DNA from: Desmodesmus armatus
Lineage: Eukaryota > Chlorophyta > Chlorophyceae > Sphaeropleales > Scenedesmaceae
Assembly (NCBI GenBank): GCA_007449985.2
Contig: VIIQ02000172.1
Location: 124,001 to 188,000 of the forward strand
Length of the DNA stretch: 64,000 bases
Reading direction: 5' to 3'
Shown here: piece by piece, positions 36,901 to 48,900 of the stretch
How positions within the stretch are numbered: position 1 is the stretch's first letter
Layout of the letters: each line of letters starts with the position of its first letter
The notes under the pieces: generated by a model
The model's database searches: none
Told to the model about the DNA's origin: nothing
The model's input: the letters and a program-made list of their open reading frames with translations, nothing else
Program-made: the position numbers and the translations under genes

Positions 36901-37981
36901 GATAGCGTTGCGCTTGCAGACAACATCATGTCCGGCTTTGTCTACCACCTGGCTGGGGTCATTCGACATGATGTCATCAGCGACTTCCCTCACTCACCCT
37001 CAGCGCTGGCTCTGTCAGCCCTCTCAGCAGGCCCAGGGTCCAAGGTGCAGCGGCAGCTGCTAAGCCTGCTGGGCACCATGGTCAAGCTTTATGGCACAGC
37101 CGTCAACATGGACATTGCCGAGAAGGCGGGTGATGAGGATCAGCAGCAGCAGGTGCAGGACACGTCCAACCAGGTGGCCGCCACCTTCACGGTGGGGGCG
37201 GACTACATGGCAGCAAGGCGGGAATTGGGCAATGCTGCTGCCCTGACTGCTGCAGCCTTGGTGGCCGAGTCCGCAGGCCACCAGCAGCCTGGCGTGGAGG
37301 GTGCGCTTCAGCTGTCCGTTGACGGACACAGCTTTGCAGCTGCTGCATCTATGCTGCCCAGTGTATTCATCTTGGGCCAGCATGCAGCAAGCTCAGGAGT
37401 TGCAGTCAGCTGCCAATGCGCTTGGCGAGTCTCTTGAGGAAGTGGAGGTCCAGGGTGAGGCGTGCTTGGCTGCAAAGCTGGCCATGCCAGCTGTGCAGCA
37501 GTGGCTGGGTGCCAGCAGCACTCAAGAGCAGCTGGTGGCTGCAGGCTACGCACCCCAGGCACTGCCGCAGAAGCTACAGCACGCGGTGGCAGCCCTGCAG
37601 GCCGTCAGGAGCAGCGCAGACAACGAGCAGTCTGGCTCGGCCGATGAGCAGTGCTACAAGGTGAAAGTAGCATGTGTACTCGATGCAGCAGTCAACTTGG
37701 AGGCGGCAGGTAGGGCGCTGTGCTCCTTTGCAGTGCCCTGCATGTGCAACAACCCAGGCTGTGAGAACCTGTCTGGCCTTACAGAGCTGGGCCTGGTGTC
37801 AGGGCGCAGCTGCATCTGTGCGGGCTGTGGTGTTGCCCGCTACTGCGGGCGCGCCTGTCAGCGGGTGGCATGGAAGCAGCACAAGCCGGTGTGTGCAGCA
37901 CTTGCCGCAGCGGCAGCAACTGCAAAGGCAGCAGCATGTGCACCAGTGCCACCGCCGGCTGCCAGCAGTGCAGGTTGCTGA
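33993..37981 (+). CDS. large MYND-finger protein, frame interrupted twice
   Basis: Exons 33988-34166, 34340-35542 and 36031-37981 join in phase 0. The body (about 1100 residues) is helical and Ala/Leu/Gln-rich (for example KLAALYIKAYQQGTTTRVKV) without a known domain. The C terminus has a MYND zinc finger at 37738-37890: C-x4-C then CAGC, YCGRAC, W, HKPVC. MYND fingers usually mediate protein-protein contacts, often with proline-rich partners; many green-algal proteins share this long helical body plus MYND arrangement. Two breaks are present. A TAA at 34065-34067 sits inside otherwise coding exon 1 (the frame continues DEEDFPSQLTWFAKLFPQ). A frameshift near 37370-37385 separates SMLPSVFILGQ from MQQAQELQSAANALGE. 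Both could be sequence errors; otherwise the gene is decaying. The start may lie further upstream. Confidence 0.75.
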
Positions 37982-39344
37982 ACCTTAGCTTGTGATGTCA
38001 GCACAACCACACGCCATATCTTATGGTGTTGACCATCAGGGTTTGGCGGTGCAGTGCAGCTGTTGGCTGGACTGTGACTCGTTTCCTGGTGTGTCTGGTG
38101 CTTGGCTGTTGCCACGGTTGAACAGTACAGCAGACATGGTTTGGTTTTGCAGTGTGCGCTCTCGTGAATCAGGGCCGCTGTGCATTTGGCATATCTTGGT
38201 CGGTTTCTGCAGCCAAGTCAGTCTTGCCGCTTGTTACGGGTCCGGTTCGAACACCTGACCTGATGGTTTGGCATTTTGTTGGCAGCCAATGGGGACAGAC
38301 ACATCCTTGGTTCATGTAACATCCTTACTACTAGTAGTAGTACTACTACTACTTGGTAGTCTTTCAAAGACCACCTCATGCTTTGGTCGGTGGGCATGTG
38401 AGCTCTGTGCAAAAGTATAAGGTTGTTCAAGGTGTAACACCACCACGAGATGCTCTGCTGATTATGATTGCAATTGGCTGACGCCTTGAGCTGCTGCTTC
38501 AAGTTTGCATGGGACCATCTGGGCAGCAAGCAACCCAATTCAAGCTCAGCTTAGCTGACGAGCCCTAATTTCTGCATTCCAAGGGCGGAAAGTGGCACAC
38601 GGTGCATTGTTACCTCAGGGGCAACTCAAGCAGCTTCGACTCAGATGATCATCAGTTGCAGTACTGCCTTCCATGAATGGGTGCTGCCTTCCATGAATGC
38701 CAGTGGCATGTTTCAGACAATTTGGGTGCGCCTTGCAGACAACAGAGTGTGTTCTCAGCCGATCATTTGCATCAAAGCCTCTTGCTTGCTGCAAAAGGAG
38801 AGCTCTCCAAGAGATCAACTGCACCGTGTGGTTGACTGTGCATCGTCACAACAACAGGAGCACTGCACTGCACTCTGGGGTGCCAGACACATCTTCAACA
38901 CACATCCCCGGGCCTATGTTACATACACCTGCATCATGCCGGTATGCTTAGTATGCTACAGACCCCACGCAATCACAGACACCCCAGGCTGTGCACACAC
39001 CCCAGCAGTCATCTGTGCAAACGCCAACTTGACAACAAGTCAGGCAGCTGGGCACATGTGCCGGAGCGTACTACGCTTGGTGATCAGGCTCAAAGCTGGC
39101 AGCATTTTGCGCGATGATCCCACAGACTGCGCCATGCAAAGGGGCTGATTGTGTAGCAGCGTGACAGATATCCACCAGGGCGCGCGCAAATGATAGCTCT
39201 TAGTCTCCTCTCAACTGCCAACGTGCACAGTGCAGTACTACCTAGTAGCGACCACACTCAGCAGCCCAGGCAGGCCAGATACTGGTTGCTCCAGCAGCAC
39301 AGGGCTGAGACCAGGACTAAGCTGGTGGGCACAGTGGGTCAACA
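37982..39344. other. convergent 3' flanks of MYND and carrier genes
   Basis: The space between two convergent genes. It holds a small palindromic run of ACT/AGT triplets (38326-38353) and an unassigned 167-codon frame (38645-39148, +) with no recognised domain. I see no further gene. Confidence 0.5.
38315..38319 (+). terminator. candidate TGTAA poly(A) signal
   Basis: TGTAA, the usual volvocalean polyadenylation signal, lies about 335 bp after the MYND stop. A second one is near 38430. Weak evidence on its own because the pentamer is common. Confidence 0.3.
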
Positions 39345-42300
39345 TTACAGCTGCTGCTCCTGGTTGCTGTGCAGGCCAGGTGTGTGGTGGGTCTTGAGTA
39401 GGTCGTAGCCCACCAAAAGGAAGCCGCCACCAAGCCTGCAATGCAAAAGCAGCCAGCACCAGGGATAGGGCAGGGAGTCGTCAGCACACACCCGACTGGC
39501 CCAACACCATCGTACAGAACGAGTGCAACGGCTGAGACGGCACCAAGTCTGCAGCACAACAGCAGACAACACCAGGGACAGGGCAGACTGCGATCAGCAC
39601 ACAAACCCGGCAGTATGAGTCGTACAGAAATGAGCGCGACCGCTGAGGCGCCACCAAGCCTGAAATGTAAAAGCAGACGGCACCAGGGATAGGGCAGGGA
39701 GTCGTCAGCACAAATCCGACTAGCCCAACACCCGTCGTACAGAACGAGTGCAACGGCTGAGACGCCACCAGGCCTGCAACACAACAGCAGACAGCACCAG
39801 GCATTTGGCAGGGAGTCGTCAGCACGCACCCGACTGGCCCAACACCATCATACAGAAACCAGCGCGAGCGCTGAGACGCCACCAAGCCTGCAGCACAACA
39901 GCAGCCAGCATGAGGGACGAGGAAGGGAGATGTGGTCAGCACACAAACAGTCGTACCGCAAAGAGCGTCACAGCTGAGGCCCCACCCAGCCTGCCCCACA
40001 GCAGCAGACAGCACCAGGGACAGGGCAACTCTTTGACTTCTTCCAGCCTAGATACGCAACACAGTGCCCCTGAATGCGTTGTCTCTCCTGACCCCACGCA
40101 TCCCAAAATACCGAAGGCCTATCAAGTTGGCTAATAGGTCACATGCACTACGTCAGTCCACTGGGTGGCTCCCTACCTTTCATACTACCTCGGCCCTGAA
40201 GCCCAAACCCAGATTCCCAAGCCCTCAGACTACACGCTTCCATGAACCCTACACCCTCACCCTGAACCCCTCAACTTTCACCTGGACCCTTCTGCTCACC
40301 TGAAACACATGTCGTACAGGTAGAACCTGTAGAATCCCTTCACACCCTCTTTTGTGTAGATGCGGGCCACGGTCGCCCTAAACCCCGAATGCGTCTTCTC
40401 CTCTGACCCTACGTTGATTATGAGCCGCTTGCGGATGATGTCGAGGGGGTAGGTTATGGAGGCCGCCACAAAAGTGGTGGCAGCTGCTAGGCCGGTCCTT
40501 GTCAGCACAGCTGACGGCGTCAACTCAAGCTGGGTACCACCCTAAGGGACGCAATGAACCACAGTGAAGCAGCAGCAGCAGCAGCAGCAGCAGCGGCAGC
40601 AGGGTGTGTGCCATTGTTATGGAGGCGGCCATAAATGTGGTAGCAGCTGCTAGGCCGGTCCTCGTCAGCACAGCTGACGGCGTCAACTCAAGCTGGGTAC
40701 CACCCTGTAAAGACACGACACAGTGTAGCCGCAGCAGCAGCAGCAGGGTGTGCACCGTTGTTATGGAGGCCGCCACAAAGGTGGTGGCAGCGGCTAGGCC
40801 GGTCCTGGTCAGCACAGCTGACGGCGTCAAATCAAGCTTGGCACCACCCTGTGGGACACGACATACGACACACAGTGAAGCAGCAGCAGCAGGGCATGTG
40901 ACTTTGTATATGTTCAGACAGGCTACCTTTCACACAAGCAGAAGGTGATAATGCTGTACTGAAGTGTTCACTGATTCGGAGTTTCAGCACTTTCCCGCCA
41001 AATTCTGTTAGAACTTGCCTGGGGCAGCAGCACCATCTTTGCTGTGTCGTACAGCCCAAAGTACAGGGCCTTGTAGGCCGCCATGCTCAGCACAGCAACG
41101 CCAAAACCCTGGTAGCAGGAGAGGGGCCCGTCAGCACGCATGGCCTGAACCCAAGCAGACATCATGCCTGCAGACACAACGACAGGCGTGGAGGGATCCC
41201 CGGTTGGACAGAAACACAGGGCGGAGTGCCAGCAGAAGGGAGACAGGCAGACATGTCCTGCATCACGCGGCCGAAGCTGCCTGCAGTAACCTCCCACAGC
41301 GTACGATGTGGACATGGCAATCAATAGTTGGTCACACACAGTCCTCTTGTCATGCGTCAGCCCCCCCCCCCCTCTTCACACCCCACCCCACCCAAGCATG
41401 CACACACACGCGTACGCCCCGCCCCCCCCCCCCACACAAACAGCATAACAAGACCTCTCACCTTGCCCAAACTGCCTGTCGGCTGCGCTCTGCCCCAGAT
41501 CTGCTGCCAGCCGCACCGTGGCAAACTCAAAGGGGTACACCACGGCCAGCGACAACGCCCCCGCTGCAGCACCTGCTGCCGCATTGCTGGCCAGGGCACC
41601 CCAAGGATCGCTGGCTGCCGCTGCTGGCAGCCACTGCTTGAAAGCATCCTGTGGGCATGTGTGTGTGAGGGGGGGGGGGGTGAGTCATGCAGGACAGTTG
41701 AAGTTTGTCTCAGTATCATGCTGCTATCGAAGTGCGCAGGATTGCGCGCAGAACACATGCGAAGGAGGCGATGTGGCAAGATAGAGGGCTGCGCAAGCAG
41801 TGATAAGGTATGCAGATGCAATCGCAAGCGCACCCCAAGGGTCACTGGCTGCTGCTGCTGGCAGCCACTGCTTGAAAGCATCCTGCGGGGGGTGGATGAG
41901 CACGAAAATTGACATGTTGGCTTGGTGCAAGCAGTAACGCAGCGATTGAAGTGCGCAGGATCCCAAGCAGCAGATAGACCAAAGGCGGCAATGTGGCCAG
42001 TAAAAGAAGGGGAGCGCAAGCGGCGTGGAGTCTATGCACTTGCAAGCACACCCCAAAAATCACTGGCTGCTGCTGCTGGTAGCCACTGTTTGAAAGCATA
42101 TTGTCGGGGGTGGACGAGTCATGCACAAACTTGGAAAAGTTGGCTTTGTTCAAGCAGTCACGCAGCGATTGCGCGGGATCCCAAGCAGCAGAGACACCAA
42201 AGACGGCAATGTAGTAAGTAATAAGAGCGCTGCGCAAGCGGTGTGGAGGGTACGCAGATGCGCTCGAAATCACACCAAGGGTCGCTGGCTGCTGCTGCTG

Positions 42301-45300
42301 GTAGCCACTGCTTGAAGGCATTCTGTGTGTGTATGTGTGTGTGTGTGTGTGGGGGGGGGGGGATGAGTCATGCAGGACAATTGAAGTTTGTCCCAATATC
42401 ATGCTGCAATCGAAGTGCGCAGGATTGCGCGCAGAACACATGCGAAGGAGGCGATGTGGCAAGATAGAGGGCTGCACAAGCGGCGTGGACGGTACGCAGA
42501 TGCACTTGCAAGCGCACCCCAAGGGTCACTTGCCACCGCTGCTGGCAGCCACTGCTTGAAAGCATCCTGCGGGGGATTGATGAGTCATGCACAAAAGATT
42601 GATATGCGCTTGAACTTGAAATATTGGTTGTGTGCAACGCAAGCGATCACAGCGCTATGGGGGTGCAGGACTGCAAGCGTGCAGCAGACAGTATATGGAC
42701 GGCAATGTGTCACTTTCCAAGAGGGTTGCGCACGCGGTATGGAGGGTACGCAGATGCAATTGCTGGGGCCCCCCTAGCTGTAAAATGGCTGAAATACTGC
42801 ACCACACCAAGCTGCCCATCTGTGCGCACCCCTTCACTTGCGCCCCCCCCCATGCGAATGACATGGATATGGAGGGCAGGGATATGTGATACCAGGCAGG
42901 GTGTGTTGCCCCGCCCATGTTTCAGCACAAGATCATCCGCAATTGAACAAACCCCTTGACTTGAGCTTCCCCCTGGCTGCACAATCACTGAAAACCGCAC
43001 CACACCACGTTGGCTATATGTGCCTTTGTGCGCACCCCTTGACTTGTCCCCCCCCCCTCCCCCTCCCCCCCCCCCACCATGCACGCTGCGTACCTTGAAT
43101 GCGAATGACATAGATATGGAGGGCACGTGTCGCAGCAGGTAGGGAGTGTTGCCCCGCCACAGTGCCAGCACCCCTTGCTCACGCGCAAGGCGACCAAAGC
43201 TGTGCACAAAGCTGTACCGAGGGACCTTGCCTGCATGGACAGGAACGGCAGAAACGACAACACACTTCGGGGCAGCTGCTATATACTCTAGTAGCGGGGA
43301 GGGGGGCTTACTGCCTGGCCACACCTTTGGCTCTTATGCTGTGCAAAGTCATCAAGTTGTAGAAACGAACATTGAGGGGAGGTTGTTACAAGGGAAAACT
43401 TTCACTGCTGGGCGGGGGTTACCATCAGTCACAATGTATTTCACAACAGTACTGCGCCGTGCCTCCTACTCTCCACTGACATTGCTATCAGCATGAGATA
43501 TGCCTGCAGCTGCCAGCCCCACCTGAAATGATCCTTGGGTTGGCGTCCTGCGTTTGCAGCAGGATCTTCACCCGATGCACCGGGTAGGTGAGAGAGGTGT
43601 AGATACCTGAGGTGACCTGTGGGACAAAGGACATGGGGGGGGGGGGGCTGGCTACATTAGTACAGTACAGTACAGTACAGTACAGTACAGGAGTCGAGGG
43701 CCCATCGCGGCACTAGCAGCAGGATCTTCACTCGGTGCACCGGGTAGGTGAGGGAGGTGTAGATACCTGAGGTGACCTACAGGGAACACAGGGGGGGGGG
43801 GGGGGAGGGTAAGCTGGCTAAAAAGTGCAGTACAGTGTGGTATCATGTGGTTCAGTACAGTGCAGTGCAGCACAGGACAGTAGGTGAGAGAGGTGTAGAT
43901 ACCAGAGGTGACCTGAGGGACGAAGGACAGAAGGGGGGCGGGCAGAGGGGGGCTGGCAACATCAGTACAGTACATACAGTACATCTCAATACAATACAGT
44001 ACAGTAAAGTACAGTACAGTACATGGGGTAGGTCAGTGAAGTCTACATGTCTGAAGTGACCTGCGGGCACGAAGGACAGAAGGTGGGGGTGGGGGGGGGG
44101 GGGCACATCGGCACAATACAGGAACCCAGGCCAACCGCGGCACTAGCAGCAGGATCTTCACTCAATGCATTGGGTAGGTCAGGGAGGTGTAGATACCAGA
44201 GGTGACCTGTGGCGACGACAGAGGTGGAGGGGCAGCAGGGGTGTGTGTGTGTTGACACAGAGTGTGCATCCAGCCAATCCATCCACCATCCAAAGTTGAG
44301 ACAGTCCGAAGTTAGGTACAAGGGCGTGGGTACGCCCAGCGAAAAAACTTAATACTAGCATCAATTAAATCGGAAAGCGTTCACCTGATTGGCTTGCCTC
44401 CTCTCTCTCCAGCACCCTCCAGCGTACGGCTGGCTGATTTTGCTGCTTACTGCTTGCTGCTCGACTGCTGCTGCTTTCTGGCTGCATAGAGCTGCTATGA
44501 CTGCATAGATGTGATATCGAGACTGCTTAGAGGGGCCACAACCCTCCCTATGGCATGGCAGGCAATAAGTCCCCCTTGTCCCACTAGAATTACCTGCAGG
44601 CACTGTGTGTGGGCTGGCTACACTTGGGGTAGCGTTTTTTTGAAACCGGTACACCCTGTTTCCTTGTGTCAGGGGTGGAGTTGCTCCCCCCCGGGGGGCC
44701 CTGCTTTTCACAGCAAGTGCTCCTTGCTCCCCCCCTTTCAGCACGTTTTCCCTGCAAATTGGCCGGATCTCAGTTGCTCCCCCCCCCCCCTGAGCTGCCT
44801 CCAGACTGATTCCGCTCCTTGCTCACCCCCTCCTCAAAGAAACAGGGTGTACCGCTTTCGAAAAACGCTACCCTTGGTACAGCGCTATCCCTGGCCAGAA
44901 CCCTGTGATCACAACTCTATCAGAGTTCAGGACAATCGAGAATTGCCAGGGCCAGTCATTCGAAGTTATTGGGAGTTGAGGGGGGGGGGTGTAGCTAGCT
45001 TCTACCACGGCACTGTCCACATCAGTGCCCCACCATCACAGCCGCTGGTCACCTGCTGCTGATCACATGCAGCACATCCATTCTCCTTTGTTTAGCATTT
45101 CTGTCAACACACGTCACAAACCTACCCACAACCCCCCCTTCCAACCCTGACACAGGACCCCCCCTCACACGCACACTCAACTACGCACCAATGTCGCCTC
45201 CCTCAAACACCATCTCCCTCCCACCCCCCCCCCCCCCACCCCACATTGCCCCCCCCCCCCCATCCCTCACCATGCCTGCCACCAGGTCTGATACGAGCTG

Positions 45301-45301
45301 G

Positions 45302-45334
<33 letters not shown>

Positions 45335-45531
45335 ATCTCCTGCACATCCTGTGGCTGCTGCTGCTGCTGCTGATGAATCTTCCCCTGCTGCTGCTGCCCC
45401 TGCTGCTGCTGCTGCTGTGTGCTGCCTTTTTCATGCACTGAGGCTGCCAAAGGCTGTGCTGGCAGCTGCTGCCGCAACCACAGCTTGTCGAGCTGCAAGC
45501 AGCTGAGGTTCTGGCACATATGTGCTGGCAT
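39345..45531 (-). CDS. ADP/ATP-carrier-like mitochondrial carrier (MCF/SLC25)
   Basis: Seven exons: 45531-45271, 43616-43523, 43230-43094, 41648-41462, 41167-41019, 40541-40300 and 39435-39345. All phases match, giving 386 residues. Three carrier repeats can be aligned: YPVHRVKILLQTQDANP with WRGNTPYLLR and SMSFAFK; VVYPFEFATVRLAAD with YQGFGVAVLSMAAYKALYFG and LYDTAK; YPLDIIRKRL with the end GGGFLLVGYDLLK. This is closest to ADP/ATP carriers of the inner mitochondrial (or plastid) membrane. However, the AAC signature RRRMMM reads RKRLII, and two repeat motifs lack a usual charged residue, so the substrate is uncertain. The N terminus (about 85 residues) is Gln-rich and not part of the carrier fold. 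The intron after exon 5 starts with GC (CAG/GCAAGT). The gene is about 450 bp from, and divergent to, the MOLO1/TPM-RING gene. Confidence 0.87.
39436..40030 (-). repeat. tandem copies of the carrier's last-exon edge
   Basis: About five extra units of 104-114 bp lie directly upstream (in transcription) of terminal exon 7. Read on the minus strand, each has a GCAG- or CAG-type acceptor and then a version of RPGGVSAVALVLYDG or RLGGASAVAL, matching the RLGGGFLLVGYD start of the real exon. None carries the rest of the exon or its stop. Confidence 0.88.
40542..40850 (-). repeat. two extra copies of the start of carrier exon 6
   Basis: Copies with acceptors at 40705 and 40849 code for GG(T/A)(Q/K)L(E/D)LTPSAVLTRTG and on through TTF(V/M)AASIT, as in the real exon, then run into CTG-rich intron DNA. 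Spacing is 163 and 144 bp. The copies are very similar at the coding level, so the duplication is recent or under conversion. Confidence 0.88.
41649..42575 (-). repeat. four decayed copies of the start of carrier exon 4
   Basis: The complement of GATGCTTTCAAGCAGTGGCT, followed by a Gln/Ala-codon block and CCTTGGGGTGC, recurs with starts near 41882, 42100, 42321 and 42566 (spacing about 218-245 bp) upstream of the real exon. Intron DNA between them, including a G-run and CATGCACAA-like blocks, is repeated with them. Confidence 0.88.
42853..42935 (-). repeat. decayed copy of the end of carrier exon 3
   Basis: Read on the minus strand, the DNA resembles the segment coding for LALWRGNTPYLL and SISMSFAF in real exon 3 (GGGCGGGGCAACACACCCTG, then CCCTCCATATCCATGTCATT). 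It is out of frame. It lies about 250 bp downstream of the exon in transcription order. Confidence 0.75.
43617..44215 (-). repeat. four extra copies of the start of carrier exon 2
   Basis: The complement of GTCACCTCAGGTATCTACAC, and in two copies the rest of YPVHRVKILL, recurs with starts near 43778, 43914, 44061 and 44208 (spacing 136-160 bp). C-runs and a (TACAG)n microsatellite fill the spacers. Position 43659-43690 is nearly pure TACAG. Confidence 0.88.
44627..44873. mobile_element. candidate small MITE, 247 bp
   Basis: Inverted ends of about 37 bp (GGGTAGCGTTTTTTTGAAAC at 44627; its near complement ends at 44873), with a TTG triplet on both sides as a possible target duplication. It lies in the first carrier intron. 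No coding content; family not assigned. Confidence 0.5.
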
Positions 45532-45987
45532 GGATTACGCAGTGCGGGATTTGCAATAGGATTGACCAGACCCATTGTGCCACATGCTGACAGCGCAGAC
45601 GGGGTGCACTGGCAGTGGTGTGGCCACAGGGAAGGCAGGGAGCAAAGAGCTGCTGTGACGAGCTAGCACACACAACTACTGTAATGTTGATACGAAGATG
45701 AAGTCGTTTTTACTTGTTATGGGACGGGTCAGCTGTGATCAGGTGATCTGCCAAGTTTGCATAAAGCATCACTCAATAGGCGTGCGAGCGTTTGTGAAAC
45801 AGTTGTGAAACAGTCGTGGCTATGTATGTTGTTTGATACTCTGTCTGCGCCTATCTGAACCGCTAGGTCTCACCCGTGACTCAGTGGAAGTCCGAGTCCC
45901 CCAGGATGATGCGATCATCGTGGCTTTTGTGAAGGTGTTTCGTGCAACGTCCTTGGAGTGTTTCTTTTACGCTACAAGGCAGACGCG
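45532..45987. promoter_or_regulatory. putative bidirectional promoter region
   Basis: This 456-bp gap separates the minus-strand carrier start from the plus-strand MOLO1/TPM-RING start. It should hold both promoters if the annotated starts are right. No TATA box is obvious. Confidence 0.4.
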
Positions 45988-48900
45988 ATGTCCCGTCGAC
46001 TCCCCACCCTTCTGCTGCTATTGATTGTGTTGGTCGTGGCTGTGGGCGGAATAGCAGCAGAAAACGCTGCCAGACGCAAAAGATGGAAGCCCGAGGAGTT
46101 TCCCAAGCCTCAGGTGGACTACAAGAAGTGTGGCAGAGCAGTGCCCAGCTCCATATGCGACCCAGAGTTCATTCTGACAGCACAGCAGCAGAACATGGTA
46201 GATGGCCTCATCAACGAGATAGCCAGTGGGGCGTCACCTTTCAAAACCTCTGATTGTGGTGCGAGTGGGCAGAAGGGGTTCCAGGTAAGGCTGGCTAGGT
46301 TTTGGGACCACCCCAGACAGCATGCATGGCTTGCACATATGCATGCGGCGCAACTGCCGCGGGCGAACGGGGCCGCTACTGGCCTCCCCGGCCTGCATGC
46401 ACCTCTACTGCTGCCTGAAAACGTCCATTGCAGTTGACTCAAAGCCCAACAGAAAGCAGCAGCGTATGTCGGCCCCTTGGCAACAGGTGGCGGTGTTTGC
46501 AACGCCCGACCACCGCCGCTGCAGAGCATGCACAGCATATCATAGCATGCATGCAACAGGAGTGCTGCGCACCCCCTGCGCAGCATGCACAACATTAATA
46601 GCATGCATTGCAACAGGAGTGCTGCGCACGCCCTGTGCAGCATGGATTCAAAAGGATCAACCCTGTTGCAGGACAGGTCAGTGATTTGCCGTGTGTGCAG
46701 TGCGGATTGGTGATTGCTGTGCGCAGTACTGATTGCTTACATGCAGTCCTGGATGTAGTGCGCACATGCGTGCTGCTGCCGTTAGTTGGCGGTCGCCATC
46801 TTCCTCTGGGTTGTTGTTTGAAGGTGATCTGCTTCCAATTGTCCTGCTGTATGTCAGTGCTCCTTTCATGCAGTTGACACGATGCCGCATGTGTGCTGCT
46901 GTGGTCACCAGGTTGCAGTGGCCGTCTTTCACCGCATGAGCATGTCGAAGCATTTGGATCACAGCCATGCTGCGCGGGACTTTGCGCGCACACTGCACGA
47001 CAGCTGGGGCGTGGGCGACCCTGCCTGTCAGAATGGGGCGTTGCTGCTGTTGGCCATTGGAGACAGGGAGGTGGGTGTTATTTACTTGCGGGATGACGGG
47101 ATTGGGGGGTCACAGTTATGCTGCGCGGGACTTTGCGCGCACACTGCACGACAGCTGGGGCGTGGGGCACCCTGTTTGTCAGAATGGGGCGTTGCTGCTG
47201 TTGGCCATTGGAGACAGGGAGGTAGGTGTCAAGCTGCTTGTGGCGGTGAACGAGGGGGAGGCTCAGGGCACCTCAGCTGGATGTGTGTCTAGCCAGATCT
47301 CACAGCATTGGTATCCTTGCGTCGCTGCCGGTCTCTTGAAATGGGTCCATGGTATGCCCACAGAGTGTGTGCAGAGAATGCCCGCAAAAGATAGTGAGTC
47401 TCCATTTAGATATTCAGCTGCCAGCAAAAGATAGTGAAGTCACCCCATTTTGAGTTTCACTTTTCGAACCATGCGAGATGTGTTTCGCCGTTGCTGTGCG
47501 TCGCTGTCCATCATGTGTCCTGCAGGCCTACATCAGCACAGGTATCTCATAGAGTGTGTGCAGAGTGAGGAATGCAAACCCAGCTGGGCCGCGCGCACCT
47601 TGCACTAATAAGCTGCCGGCGACAACAGCGTCAAATACAAACCCATTCAGAGGTGCACTGTCTGATCCATGCGAGATGTGTTTCACCGTTGCTGTGTGTT
47701 GCTGTCCGTTATGTGTTGTGCAGGCGTACATCACTGACCTTACATCAGCACAGTGTCGCCATCTGAGCTTGAGAAGGGCCGCAGAGATATCTACGATCTA
47801 AAAATAATCAGAAAGGTTTATTTCTTGCATGAGCAACTCACTTTTGATGTGCGCTGCTGTCCATCATGTGTCCTGCAGGCGTACATCAGCACAGGTGCGG
47901 GCATCAAGGCAGTCGTGAGTGATGCGCAGCTGCTGGGGGTGCTGGATGCAATTAAGCCGGCTCTGAAGCACAAGCGGTGAGTCAGACCGGGCTGTACTGA
48001 CAGCAAGCTTTCAGTAGCGCGCGCTCTATTGCTACAGCTGCGTTCCGTGCCACAGTACGGGTGCTGGCGCCATGTCACACTCGGGCGTTTCTTGTGTTGA
48101 TGTGCAGACCGCATGGCTTTGTGGTGCTTGCGGTGGTGCCAGTTGCTGCAACTGCAAACTTGTCGTGATTTTGATGCTTCCTGCAGGTATGCGGAGGCTA
48201 TCCTGTCTTGTGTGCAGCAGCTGGGCCTCCTGATGTCTGGTCAGCAACCAGAGCCGGGGGCATGGACTCGGACGATGGCCTGGGCATATTCCTGTTCTTT
48301 CTTGGCAGTGTGTCTGCTGTGATGGGCTGGGCGTGGCTCAGCAACTGGAAGAGGAGCAAACGGTTCAAGGTGAGGTCACACATGGAGGTGTATACCCTTG
48401 TGCCGTGCAGGCAGTCGCTACTGATTTAGTAAGGGAGTGTATCTGGTGTGTTGGGTTGGGCGTGGGTCAGCAACAGGAGGAGGAGCAAGCGGTCAAAGCG
48501 AGTGATGTGGCTTTGTGGGGGTGCTGTTGATGTTCAGGACATCGGGGTTTAGTGGTTACCTTAAACCCAAACCCTAAACCCTAATAAACTCCAGAGAGGG
48601 AGTGGGGGGCCTCTCTGTCTGGAGTTTGAGGTGGGAGGAGAGTTCCGGCAGAGGGGACAAATGAGCAACAGGGAGAGGCGCAAGCCGTTCAAGGTGTGCT
48701 GATTCGGACAACATCCGTGTGTTTCTGAGAGGCAGAAGCACACAATGATCCAACAAAGGCATCCACACATTGTGTGTTGGGATGCTGCATTATCGCAACG
48801 TCATTCTTTGAACTCTCATCTCTCTCAACCTACACACCGTCCACCAATTGCTTGCTGCAGACCTGTTCTGACAAGTTGGCAGAATGGCCCTGCAATGGCC

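Noticed and set aside
45181..45270. Gly-rich C-terminal extension after the carrier's Gln-rich exon
   Set aside because: The frame runs past a good donor (CATG/GTGAGG) into a G-run; splicing at 45271 joins in phase to the first carrier repeat instead.
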